Shown piece by piece: positions 34,883 to 42,438 of a stretch of 46,825 nucleotides of DNA. Made by a program: the position numbers and the translations under genes. Positions within the stretch are counted from its first letter, which is position 1. The number at the start of each line of letters is the position of its first letter. The notes under the pieces were generated by a model. That model worked only from the letters and a program-made list of their open reading frames with translations. It was not told the origin of the DNA and did not search any database. The stretch comes from Methyloceanibacter sp. (GTDB lineage Bacteria; Pseudomonadota; Alphaproteobacteria; Rhizobiales; Methyloligellaceae): the NCBI GenBank assembly GCA_029287395.1, contig JARFRF010000029.1:1-46825 (forward strand). Reading direction: 5' to 3'.

Positions 34883-36327
34883 TGGGCAAAGCAACGAAAA
34901 GGCCTGCGATCGTCTGGTTCCGGAAGGAACTGCGGCTTGCCGACCATGAGGCGCTAGCCACCGCGGCGCGATCCGGCGCTCCGGTGTTGCCGCTCTATAT
35001 TCACGACTGCGATACGCCAGGCACGGTGCCCGCTGGCGGCGCATCCCGTTGGTGGCTGCATCAGAGCCTCAAGGCGCTGGATGCTTCGCTAAAAGAGCTT
35101 GGCGGCGCGCTGATTCTGCGTGAGGGCCCGACACGTGACGTCTTTGAGAGAATCATTGGTGAGACGGGCGCCACTGCGGTTCATGCCACACAGAGCTTTG
35201 AACCCTTCGGCACACGTTCCGAGAATGACATCGCCGCACAATGTCAGGAGCACGGTGTCGCGTTTCACATTCATTCTGGTCGACTGCTTTACGCACCCAA
35301 AGACATTGTCACGAAGGACGGACGCCCCTACCGCGTGTTCACGCCCTTCTGGAAGGCCTGCCTTACACGACCCGCACCGCGGGCCTCGCTCGGTATCCCG
35401 AAGTTCAGCGCATTTGCAGATATAGATAGCGACCCGCTTGCGGCTCTGAGGCTGGAACCGTCGCAGCCCGATTGGGCCGGCGGTCTCAGGACGACGTGGA
35501 CGCCCGGCGAACGCGCGGCACACGACGCTCTAGCCGAGTTCATCGACGAAAGAATGGGCGCATACGGCACACTGCGCAATGCGCTGGCAGGAAAACCTAC
35601 GTCGCTGCTCTCTCCATACCTGCATTTTGGCGAGATCAGTCCGACACAAGTCTGGCACGCGGTAACCCATGCGATCGAAGCGTCAGGCGGCAGCATTGAG
35701 AAGGGTGCAAGCAGCTTTCTACGCGAAATCGGATGGCGGGAGTTTTCGTACCATCTCTTATTCAGCTTTCCGGACCTGCCCAACATCCCACTTCGTCCGG
35801 AGTTCGCGCGCTTTCCTTGGCGCGATGATCCCGGGGCCCTCGCTGCCTGGCAACGCGGACAAACCGGCTATCCTGTCGTCGATGCGGCGATGCGCCAGTT
35901 GTGGGAAACAGGTTGGATGCCAAATCGGGCGCGAATGGTCGTCGCGTCATTTCTGGTCAAGCATCTTGTCCTGCCATGGCAGGAGGGCGAGGAGTGGTTT
36001 TGGGACACGCTTGTAGATGCAGACCTCGCCAACAATTCCGCAAGCTGGCAATGGGTGGCCGGGTGCGGCGCGGATGCCGCGCCATATTTCCGCATCTTCA
36101 ATCCCATCATCCAGGGGCAAAAATTCGATCCCGAAGGCGACTATGTGCGAACTTGGGTGCCAGAGCTCGCGGGGCTACCTACCGAGGACATACACACGCC
36201 TTGGAAAGCACCTCCGGGCATTCTAGCTGCGGCCGATGTTGTGCTGGGGCAGACCTATCCCGAACCGATCGTCGACCACGCGGCCGCCCGGGCACGCGCG
36301 CTGCGCGCACTGGAGAGCACAAAGTAG
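34882..36327 (+). CDS. phrB: deoxyribodipyrimidine photolyase
   Basis: Flavoprotein that repairs UV-induced pyrimidine dimers with blue light. The 481 residues have the N-terminal antenna domain (IVWFRKELRLADHEAL) and the FAD-binding domain with GASSFLREIGWREFSYHLL, GYPVVDAAMRQLWETGWMPNRARMVVASFLVKHL, and NNSASWQWVAGCGADAAPYFRIFNP, the class I CPD photolyase signature. Trp residues for the electron-transfer chain are present. A 6-4 photolyase or cryptochrome is less likely. It is coupled to the macrodomain gene and ends three bases from the convergent hexosaminidase gene. Confidence 0.95.
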   Translation: MGKATKRPAIVWFRKELRLADHEALATAARSGAPVLPLYIHDCDTPGTVPAGGASRWWLHQSLKALDASLKELGGALILREGPTRDVFERIIGETGATAVHATQSFEPFGTRSENDIAAQCQEHGVAFHIHSGRLLYAPKDIVTKDGRPYRVFTPFWKACLTRPAPRASLGIPKFSAFADIDSDPLAALRLEPSQPDWAGGLRTTWTPGERAAHDALAEFIDERMGAYGTLRNALAGKPTSLLSPYLHFGEISPTQVWHAVTHAIEASGGSIEKGASSFLREIGWREFSYHLLFSFPDLPNIPLRPEFARFPWRDDPGALAAWQRGQTGYPVVDAAMRQLWETGWMPNRARMVVASFLVKHLVLPWQEGEEWFWDTLVDADLANNSASWQWVAGCGADAAPYFRIFNPIIQGQKFDPEGDYVRTWVPELAGLPTEDIHTPWKAPPGILAAADVVLGQTYPEPIVDHAAARARALRALESTK

Positions 36328-36330
36328 GTT

Positions 36331-37533
36331 TCACCATGCCTGCGGCAGTGCTCGTGTCCTGATCTGCTCTTTCAGTTTCACAATGCGGCGATAGGCCTCT
36401 TCAATACGCGCTTCGGCGATGCGGCCATCGCAGACCGCGTCGATAAGCGCCCGATGGATGCGCCTGCCGAACTCTGGATCGTCTCGCGTAATGTTGGAGA
36501 GCACCACGATATCGGTGCCGGCTTTGATCGCCCGCACCGCGGCCTCTTCCGGCGAAGAGCGCTCGCGGATTGCCCCCATCTCCATGTCGTCGCTGATGAT
36601 CACGCCGTCGAAGCCAAGCCCGTCAGGACTGCGAAGCGCCTGCACGGCCTTAGCCGACAGAGATGCCGGCAGTCCCACCTCGTCGCTGAAGCGAGGGTGA
36701 TAGAGATGCCCCATCATCACCGCATCCAACAAACCTTGAAGTGCGAGACGCCGGTAGGGATCGAGTTCCTCCTCGCGCCAACTCTGCGACACGTCCGCCA
36801 ACGTGCGGTGGCTGTCCTCGGCGCTTGAGCCGTGCCCTGGAAAGTGTTTCGCGACCGTCGCGATGTTCGCGGCGTGGTGCGCGTTGATAAACGCAGCCGC
36901 CATAGGCGATACCGCGTCCGCGCTATCGCCGAAACTGCGCCCGCGTGCGCCAATAATGGGATTTTGCGGATTCGTATCCACGTCCACCACCGGCCCGAGG
37001 TTCATGTTGAACCCAAGACCCGCAAGCTCGACGGCCATAAGTCCATAGATTTGCTCGGCAATGTCCTGCGCGTCGAGGCTCGGATTCTGTCCCACCAGCT
37101 TGGCAGGCGGAAACCACTCGAAGCCCTTCCTGGCGCGAAGGCGCTGAACGGCGCCCCCCTCCTGATCGACGGCGATGAAAGGCGGCAGATCGGATGGGGG
37201 TCCACGCAGCGTATCGATGAGTGCTTTAAGCTGATGCTCGTCGGCAATGTTTTTTGGGAACAGAACTACGCCGCCGACCGTTCCATCGCGCAGCTGTGTA
37301 AGAACAGCTTGAACACCTCGGTGCTCCTCGCGCCTCCCCGGAAAGCCGACCATGAGCGTTTGACCGACCATCGACGAAAGGCGTTTTGACGGGCATTCAT
37401 TTTTTGAATCTAGATGTGTGCTATTGGGCGCGCCGGCGGATAACGCGTGCGGCCACACAAGGAGTGCCATTGGAATCAGCACCGCCAGGAGAGCTTTTGC
37501 CAGGAGGTGGGCAAGACGAGATCGGAAACACAT
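36331..37533 (-). CDS. glycoside hydrolase family 3 beta-N-acetylhexosaminidase with export signal
   Basis: NagZ-like enzyme that would release GlcNAc from peptidoglycan fragments. From ATG 37533 it has 400 residues. The catalytic domain has AVDQEGGAVQRL, the NagZ-specific His-Asp loop KHFPGHGSSAEDSHRTL and the nucleophile in ISDDMEMGAI. Unlike cytosolic NagZ it begins with a hydrophobic segment (LLAKALLAVLIPMALLVWPHALSA, about 9-32), so it looks periplasmic or membrane anchored. The track start is a TTG at 37632 that adds 33 unlikely residues. The gene faces photolyase and diverges from the next secreted protein. Confidence 0.9.
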   Translation of the reverse strand: MCFRSRLAHLLAKALLAVLIPMALLVWPHALSAGAPNSTHLDSKNECPSKRLSSMVGQTLMVGFPGRREEHRGVQAVLTQLRDGTVGGVVLFPKNIADEHQLKALIDTLRGPPSDLPPFIAVDQEGGAVQRLRARKGFEWFPPAKLVGQNPSLDAQDIAEQIYGLMAVELAGLGFNMNLGPVVDVDTNPQNPIIGARGRSFGDSADAVSPMAAAFINAHHAANIATVAKHFPGHGSSAEDSHRTLADVSQSWREEELDPYRRLALQGLLDAVMMGHLYHPRFSDEVGLPASLSAKAVQALRSPDGLGFDGVIISDDMEMGAIRERSSPEEAAVRAIKAGTDIVVLSNITRDDPEFGRRIHRALIDAVCDGRIAEARIEEAYRRIVKLKEQIRTRALPQAW

Positions 37534-37637
37534 TGGGCCCGAATTTAGAGGCGAATCTTGCAAGGAATTTGAATAGGGTGCGACGCGGGTTGCAGCGTTG
37601 GTCGCGCTGCCTGACCGTCGAATGCGAAACAATCTGG

Positions 37638-38228
37638 ATGAGTGGAATGGACTATAAATCGATACGGTCGTTGGCGGCTACCTGTGTCTTTATCCTCTTT
37701 GCGGCCGGGAACGCATGGGCTCAGGCAGAGACCTCAGCGGAGGCCTCGGCTGAGGCTGGCGCGGAACAGGCCGAGGAGAACGGTGAGGAAGCCGCTCCCA
37801 TGAGCGATGAAGACTTTGCCAAAAGCCTGGTGGGCAAGACTTATTCTGGCAGTTTCGACCTCGATGGTTGGACCAATCTTGGCGGCGGACTCGTTCTGCC
37901 TCCGTTTTATGTTCAGCACTACAATCGTGAAGACGGCACGATCCTAGTGCTAACGGCCAAAGAAACGGAAGCAGCGGGGCGCGGCTCCTCAGCGGATTTT
38001 GAAGTCACCGATGCCCTAACAACCAGCAAACCGCGAAAGGGCTACACGTTCTTAACAGCCTGCATGAAGGGTGAGGACTACACCCTTAGGTTTTTGGGCG
38101 AGGCAAGCGGCAAGGACTCCGCAGAGTGGTGGACAAACCTCCGCAAAGCCTGGGAAATCAACATTGAAACTGGAGAGATTTCGTCTGTGAAGGCAAGGGG
38201 CGTGAAATGCACCAATCCGGATTGGTAG
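37638..38228 (+). CDS. secreted protein of unknown function with Ala/Glu-rich N-terminal segment
   Basis: I take ATG 37638 (196 residues) because it places a signal peptide (SIRSLAATCVFILFAAGNAWA) at the N-terminus; the track start at 37386 overlaps the divergent hexosaminidase gene. After the signal comes a low-complexity acidic stretch (ETSAEASAEAGAEQAEENGEEAAP, about 28-50) and then a compact beta-rich domain (KTYSGSFDLDGWTNLGGGLVLPPFYVQHY) with two cysteines (about 150 and 190) that could form a disulfide. I do not recognise the family. ATG 37647 is an alternative start. It is followed after 50 bases by the DUF1772 gene. Confidence 0.68.
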   Translation: MSGMDYKSIRSLAATCVFILFAAGNAWAQAETSAEASAEAGAEQAEENGEEAAPMSDEDFAKSLVGKTYSGSFDLDGWTNLGGGLVLPPFYVQHYNREDGTILVLTAKETEAAGRGSSADFEVTDALTTSKPRKGYTFLTACMKGEDYTLRFLGEASGKDSAEWWTNLRKAWEINIETGEISSVKARGVKCTNPDW

Positions 38229-38278
38229 TAAAAGAAACTGTGCTTGTTCGCGGCGCTCCCCGCTAGCAGATTCGCGGA

Positions 38279-38773
38279 ATGGCCCAAGTAATCTTTGTGC
38301 TGACGATATGCGCTGCTTTGTGCACGGCGCTGCTTGCCGGACTTTTCTTCGCCTTCTCAATGTTCTTCATGCGGGCGCTGGGTGGCCTATCGGCAGAACG
38401 CGGAATCGTCGCCATGCAGGCGACGATACAAGCGATTAAGAGGCCCGGCTTCTTGGTGGTCTTTTTCGGAACGGCGTTGTTGAGCCTTGCTCTTGCGGCT
38501 AACGCGATCGTTACTTGGCACTCGGCCTATGCGCACTACGCCTTCGCCGGCGCGGTTCTTTTCCTAGTGGGGGGCTTCGGCGTCACGATGCTGCGCAGCG
38601 CACCCATGAATAAAGCGCTTCTTGCCGCGTCTCCCGACGCGGACGAAGCGCACGAGTACTGGCGTCGCTACCGCCTCGTCTGGGTCCGCTGGAACCATGT
38701 GCGCGCGGTTTCAACATTTTTGGCTTGCGCGAGTCTCATGTTGGCGCTGGCTAGCATGGGTCTGCCGCGATAG
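38279..38773 (+). CDS. DUF1772 family four-helix membrane protein
   Basis: A 164-residue integral membrane protein with four helices (about 3-27, 55-78, 84-105, 140-160). The pattern LTICAALCTALLAGLFFAFSMFFMRALGGL, followed by AMQATIQAIKRPGFLVVFFGTALLSL, and the late VRWNHVRAVSTFLACASLM, matches DUF1772 (related to anthrone oxygenases). Function in bacteria is unknown. It follows the secreted unknown on the same strand and converges on pit. Confidence 0.88.
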   Translation: MAQVIFVLTICAALCTALLAGLFFAFSMFFMRALGGLSAERGIVAMQATIQAIKRPGFLVVFFGTALLSLALAANAIVTWHSAYAHYAFAGAVLFLVGGFGVTMLRSAPMNKALLAASPDADEAHEYWRRYRLVWVRWNHVRAVSTFLACASLMLALASMGLPR

Positions 38774-38845
38774 CCCGGAGGTTGAGTCAGGCGCTTGGTC
38801 GAGACCACAGAACCAAACCCGATGTGCCGCGCATCTCGCAGAGGG

Positions 38846-40417
38846 CTACCGAAGCAGATCGATGCCCGCATAGATCAGCGCTGAGATAACCGCCACACAT
38901 GGAACTGTGATCGCCCAAGTTCCCACGATCCCGATAACATGCGATCTCCGCACGAGCTTTCGCCGCCGCACTTCGTCGCGCGTTGCAGGGAAGAACCGAG
39001 CCGAGTTGCGAGCTTTCTTTGCGAGGATGTAGTAGCGGCGTCGACGGCTGTAGCGTGCTGCATATTCGCGAAAGAACCCGACACCAAAAACTGCGCCAAC
39101 GACAGTCTGCGTCGTCGATACGGGCATCCCGAGCTCGGAGGCCACGAGGACCGTAAAGGCTGCGGCGAGTGCGACGCAGAAGGCCCGCATCGGGTTCATT
39201 CTGGTGATCTGCGCCCCGACTACGCGAACGATCCTCGGCCCGAATAGGAAGAGGCCAAGACTGATCCCAACAGCACCAATCAGCATGACCCAGAATGGAA
39301 CCCCTGCGGGACGCATGAACTCGGGCTGGCCAGCGTTCTCTAAGACAGCCGCCAATGGCGCTACTGCATTGGCTACGTCGTTGGACCCATGGGCGAAGGA
39401 CAGAAGGCACGCAGCAAAAATGAGCGGTGGCCGAAACATCTGCCTGACGTTCTGATTACGATTCTCCATTCCTTCGGACTGCGCATGTACCCACGGTCCT
39501 GCCAAAAGGTAGACGATCCCAAAAACCGGAAGGCTGGTGAGGACGACAATATGCGCGCTGAGATCCCAACCGTCGCCGAACACATTAAGCGCGATGAAGG
39601 CGAAGAAGACGGCAGCCATGAGGGCGATAAGCACGGGGACCCATCGGCGGACGGCTGCGATCTTGTTGGACTGATAGATCATGCTCGTCTCGATAAAGGC
39701 AACGAGGCATGCTGCAACGAAGGCGCCGATAACGGGAGACAACAGCCATGCCGCGAAAACCTCGGCGACAACGCCCCAGTCAATCGCGGAAGATCCGAGC
39801 CCCAATAGGCCAGCTCCGAGAACGCCTCCTACTATCGAATGTGTCGTCGAAATGGGTGCACCTATATACGTCGCCAGGTGAACCCATAGCGCGGCCGCCA
39901 GCATGGCCGACATCATGACCCAGACGAAGATGTCGGTGCCCGGCAGCAACGCGGGATCGATCAAACCTTCGGATATCGTCTCGACCACATCGTTGCCGGC
40001 GATCAGCGCCCCCGCGCACTCAAAAAAAGCCGCGAGCCCAAGGGCGCCTGTCATCGTGAGGGCGCGCGCGCCGACCGCAGGACCCATGTTGTTGGCCACG
40101 TCATTGGCGCCGATCGTAAGCGCGAGGTATCCGCCGATGACTGCGGCGAATACCAACAGCAGATCGCTTTGACCTCTCACGGCATGGCTCTCTGCGAAAA
40201 GGGCTGCCGACAACAGGAAGACAAAAGTCGCCCCAAGAGCCAGATAATTGCGCGAGGCAGCGCGCGTGGCTTCCTCAAGTCGCTCGATTTTGCGGAGGTC
40301 TTTGTCGAGCGGTGCGCCAGGCTCTACCGAACGTCGGCGGAACGGCGCGGCGCCGACTCGAGACCGGATAACCCGGTCTTTGCGTTTGCGCTTTGCGCCC
40401 TCTCCCCGATGCGCCAT
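38846..40417 (-). CDS. pit: inorganic phosphate transporter, Pit family
   Basis: Low-affinity, metal-phosphate:proton symporter of the inner membrane. From ATG 40417 it has 523 residues and about ten to eleven transmembrane segments. Both inverted Pit repeats show their signature: GANDVANNMGPAVGARALT and HGSNDVANAVAPLAAVL. The cytoplasmic N-terminus is long and basic (about 1-60). GGGGGAG lies nine bases before ATG 40417; the track start at 40468 adds 17 codons with no support. A 200-residue cytoplasmic/periplasmic middle with Glu/Asn-rich loop separates the repeats. It follows the NUDIX gene by about 110 bases on the same strand. Confidence 0.94.
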   Translation of the reverse strand: MAHRGEGAKRKRKDRVIRSRVGAAPFRRRSVEPGAPLDKDLRKIERLEEATRAASRNYLALGATFVFLLSAALFAESHAVRGQSDLLLVFAAVIGGYLALTIGANDVANNMGPAVGARALTMTGALGLAAFFECAGALIAGNDVVETISEGLIDPALLPGTDIFVWVMMSAMLAAALWVHLATYIGAPISTTHSIVGGVLGAGLLGLGSSAIDWGVVAEVFAAWLLSPVIGAFVAACLVAFIETSMIYQSNKIAAVRRWVPVLIALMAAVFFAFIALNVFGDGWDLSAHIVVLTSLPVFGIVYLLAGPWVHAQSEGMENRNQNVRQMFRPPLIFAACLLSFAHGSNDVANAVAPLAAVLENAGQPEFMRPAGVPFWVMLIGAVGISLGLFLFGPRIVRVVGAQITRMNPMRAFCVALAAAFTVLVASELGMPVSTTQTVVGAVFGVGFFREYAARYSRRRRYYILAKKARNSARFFPATRDEVRRRKLVRRSHVIGIVGTWAITVPCVAVISALIYAGIDLLR

Positions 40418-40525
40418 GCGTGCCAACTCCCCCACCTGGCTAATACACTGACCTGGGAACACGCGCACGCGGACTCAATGGCCTCCTCGGCGCGCTCTGA
40501 CCCGAAGAGGTTCCGGCTCAGCCGC

Positions 40526-40948
40526 CTATGCGGCTTCGAGATGAAATACGTTGCGCAAAAGCGATGCGAGCTCAGAGTCGGAAACTAGTTTGGCTGCTTC
40601 CTCAGGTGACGCCCAACGCGCCCGCCGGGCACTCTTCTCTTGCCAGTCCAGTTTGTGCGTTTTAACGCGGAGCAAGAATACGTCCACAACGCATTGGGCC
40701 CAGGAATAAAAATGCAGGCGTTTCGTGTAGGCGAAAGATCCAACAGGTGATTTTCCGATCTTGCCAGTAACCCCAGCCTCTTCGGCAGCTTCTTTCGCCG
40801 CCATAGCACGGTCGGACGTTCCGTTCTTGGGCCAGCCTTTCGGAATGGTCCAGCGCCCACGTCCGCGCGTCGTGATTAGGAGAACCATGGGGCCCTCCTC
40901 GGTCTCGACGACGGGCAACGCCGCAACCTGCTTCAATGGTTCGCTCAT
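40526..40948 (-). CDS. NUDIX hydrolase
   Basis: A 140-residue pyrophosphohydrolase of the NUDIX superfamily. The box reads GWPKNGTSDRAMAAKEAAEEAGV, with Lys replacing the usual Arg before the first glutamate of the REUxEExGU motif. The TTRGRGRWTIPKGWPK start resembles diphosphoinositol/diadenosine polyphosphate hydrolases (DIPP-like), but the substrate cannot be decided. Its ATG overlaps the tesA stop (ATGA), so it is translationally coupled to tesA. Confidence 0.92.
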   Translation of the reverse strand: MSEPLKQVAALPVVETEEGPMVLLITTRGRGRWTIPKGWPKNGTSDRAMAAKEAAEEAGVTGKIGKSPVGSFAYTKRLHFYSWAQCVVDVFLLRVKTHKLDWQEKSARRARWASPEEAAKLVSDSELASLLRNVFHLEAA

Positions 40949-41619
40949 CCGTCCTCTTTTGTCTGGGACGCGGCCAACAGGGTTTCGACGTGAGGCAGTA
41001 TGTTATCGACTATAACGCCAACGCCCCCAGCGTTTGGGTGAATTCCATCCCTTTGCATCAATTCCGCGTTGAGTGCCGCCCCCTCCAAGAAAAAGGGGTA
41101 CAGCAACACATCATACTGGGCAGCGAGCGCCGGATAAATCGCCCCAAAAGCGGTTACATACTCTTTCCCCAGGTTGCGCGGGGCTTCCATCCCCGCCAGC
41201 AGCACCGGCAGATTCCGTTTCTGGAGCCTCTCAAGGATTTCGGCCAGCGCCGCTTTTGTCGATTCGGGCGGCAAGCCCTGAAGGGCGTCGTTTCCGCCCA
41301 ATTCAACGATCACGGCATCTGTGTCACCGTCCAGCGCCCAATCCAGCCGGCGCAGTGCAGCGCTGGCCGTATCCCCGGATACACCGGCATTGACGATCCG
41401 AACCTTGTGGCCACGCTCCTTCAAGGCGGTCTCAAGTTGCGATGGAAACGCCTTGTCGTTCGGCAAACCGAAACCCGACGTCAAACTATCTCCAAGAGCA
41501 ACGATGACGGTTTCGTCCTGATCCGCGCGCGCCTGGGCGGAGAAGCAATGGATTCCGATCCAAATCACCGCGGTCAGCGTAAGAAATAGGTGGCGTCCAA
41601 CATTAGCGCATTTCATCAT
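40945..41619 (-). CDS. tesA: GDSL lipase/arylesterase TesA-like
   Basis: SGNH-fold periplasmic esterase or acyl-CoA thioesterase I. The 224 residues include a signal peptide (about 1-31, ending QARA), block I ALGDSLTSG (S45), block III GGNDALQG with the oxyanion Asn, and block V DGIHPNAGG with the catalytic Asp/His pair. It diverges from an ABC ATPase-permease pair, the same arrangement as tesA / ybbA-ybbP in E. coli. ATG 41616 is an alternative start one codon in. Confidence 0.93.
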   Translation of the reverse strand: MMKCANVGRHLFLTLTAVIWIGIHCFSAQARADQDETVIVALGDSLTSGFGLPNDKAFPSQLETALKERGHKVRIVNAGVSGDTASAALRRLDWALDGDTDAVIVELGGNDALQGLPPESTKAALAEILERLQKRNLPVLLAGMEAPRNLGKEYVTAFGAIYPALAAQYDVLLYPFFLEGAALNAELMQRDGIHPNAGGVGVIVDNILPHVETLLAASQTKEDG

Positions 41620-41721
41620 TTCGACCTGTTTGCCCTTACTTTATGTGGCTAACGTAGCGGAGCGCTCCAGCCCAACCGGGCCGTCGTCAAAGCAACCACA
41701 CCTCAAGGCCCAGACCCGACC

Positions 41722-42438
41722 ATGGATCAAACTGTAAGACCGACGCGCGCGATTGAGCTCGAAGACGTGCATGTCACACTGTCTTCACGCGCAGGCGCAG
41801 TGGCAATCTTGCGGGGCATCCATCTAGACGTCTCGTTGGGCGAGGCTGTGGCAGTTATTGGTCCGAGCGGCTCGGGAAAGTCCACGCTCTTGATGGTAAC
41901 AGCTGGCCTGGAACGCGCGACATCGGGCCGTGTCATCGTCGCTGGCACTGACTTGGGCGCGCTCGACGAAGATGGGCTTGCACGCCTTCGCGCCGAGAAA
42001 ATAGGGATCGTATTTCAGTCCTTCCATCTGGTTCCCACTATGACAGCGTTAGAGAATGTTGCACTCCCGATGGAGTTCCTTGGGCGCGAGAACCCGGTCG
42101 ACGTTGCGCGCGATGCGCTCGAAGAGGTCGGGCTGTCCCATCGCGTTTCACATTTTCCAGGGCAGCTGTCCGGCGGCGAGCAACAGCGCGTGGCGATCGC
42201 GCGCGCACTTTCCACGAGGCCATCACTGATTCTTGCCGACGAGCCCACCGGAAACTTGGACCTTGCAACAGGCGCCGCTGTTATGGACCTGCTGTTTGAA
42301 CTGAAGGAACGCACCGGCGCTACACTCCTTCTCATCACCCACGATCATGAACTCGCAACGCGCTGCGACCGGACCGTTAGCGTTGCCGACGGGCGCATTG
42401 TCGACGAAGGCGCTTCTGTGAGCGCAAACGCCACGTGA
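41722..42438 (+). CDS. ybbA: ABC transporter ATP-binding protein, LolD/YbbA type
   Basis: ATPase of the MacB/LolD superfamily, which drives extraction or export of lipids, lipoproteins or peptides rather than import. The 238 residues show Walker A IGPSGSGKSTLL (about 47-58), Q-loop FQSFHLVPTMTALENV, signature LSGGEQQRVAIARAL, Walker B LILADEPTGNLD and the H-loop ITHDHE. It overlaps the permease gene by four bases (GTGA) and diverges from tesA across about 100 bases. The E. coli homologue YbbA/YbbP has no settled substrate. Confidence 0.93.
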   Translation: MDQTVRPTRAIELEDVHVTLSSRAGAVAILRGIHLDVSLGEAVAVIGPSGSGKSTLLMVTAGLERATSGRVIVAGTDLGALDEDGLARLRAEKIGIVFQSFHLVPTMTALENVALPMEFLGRENPVDVARDALEEVGLSHRVSHFPGQLSGGEQQRVAIARALSTRPSLILADEPTGNLDLATGAAVMDLLFELKERTGATLLLITHDHELATRCDRTVSVADGRIVDEGASVSANAT

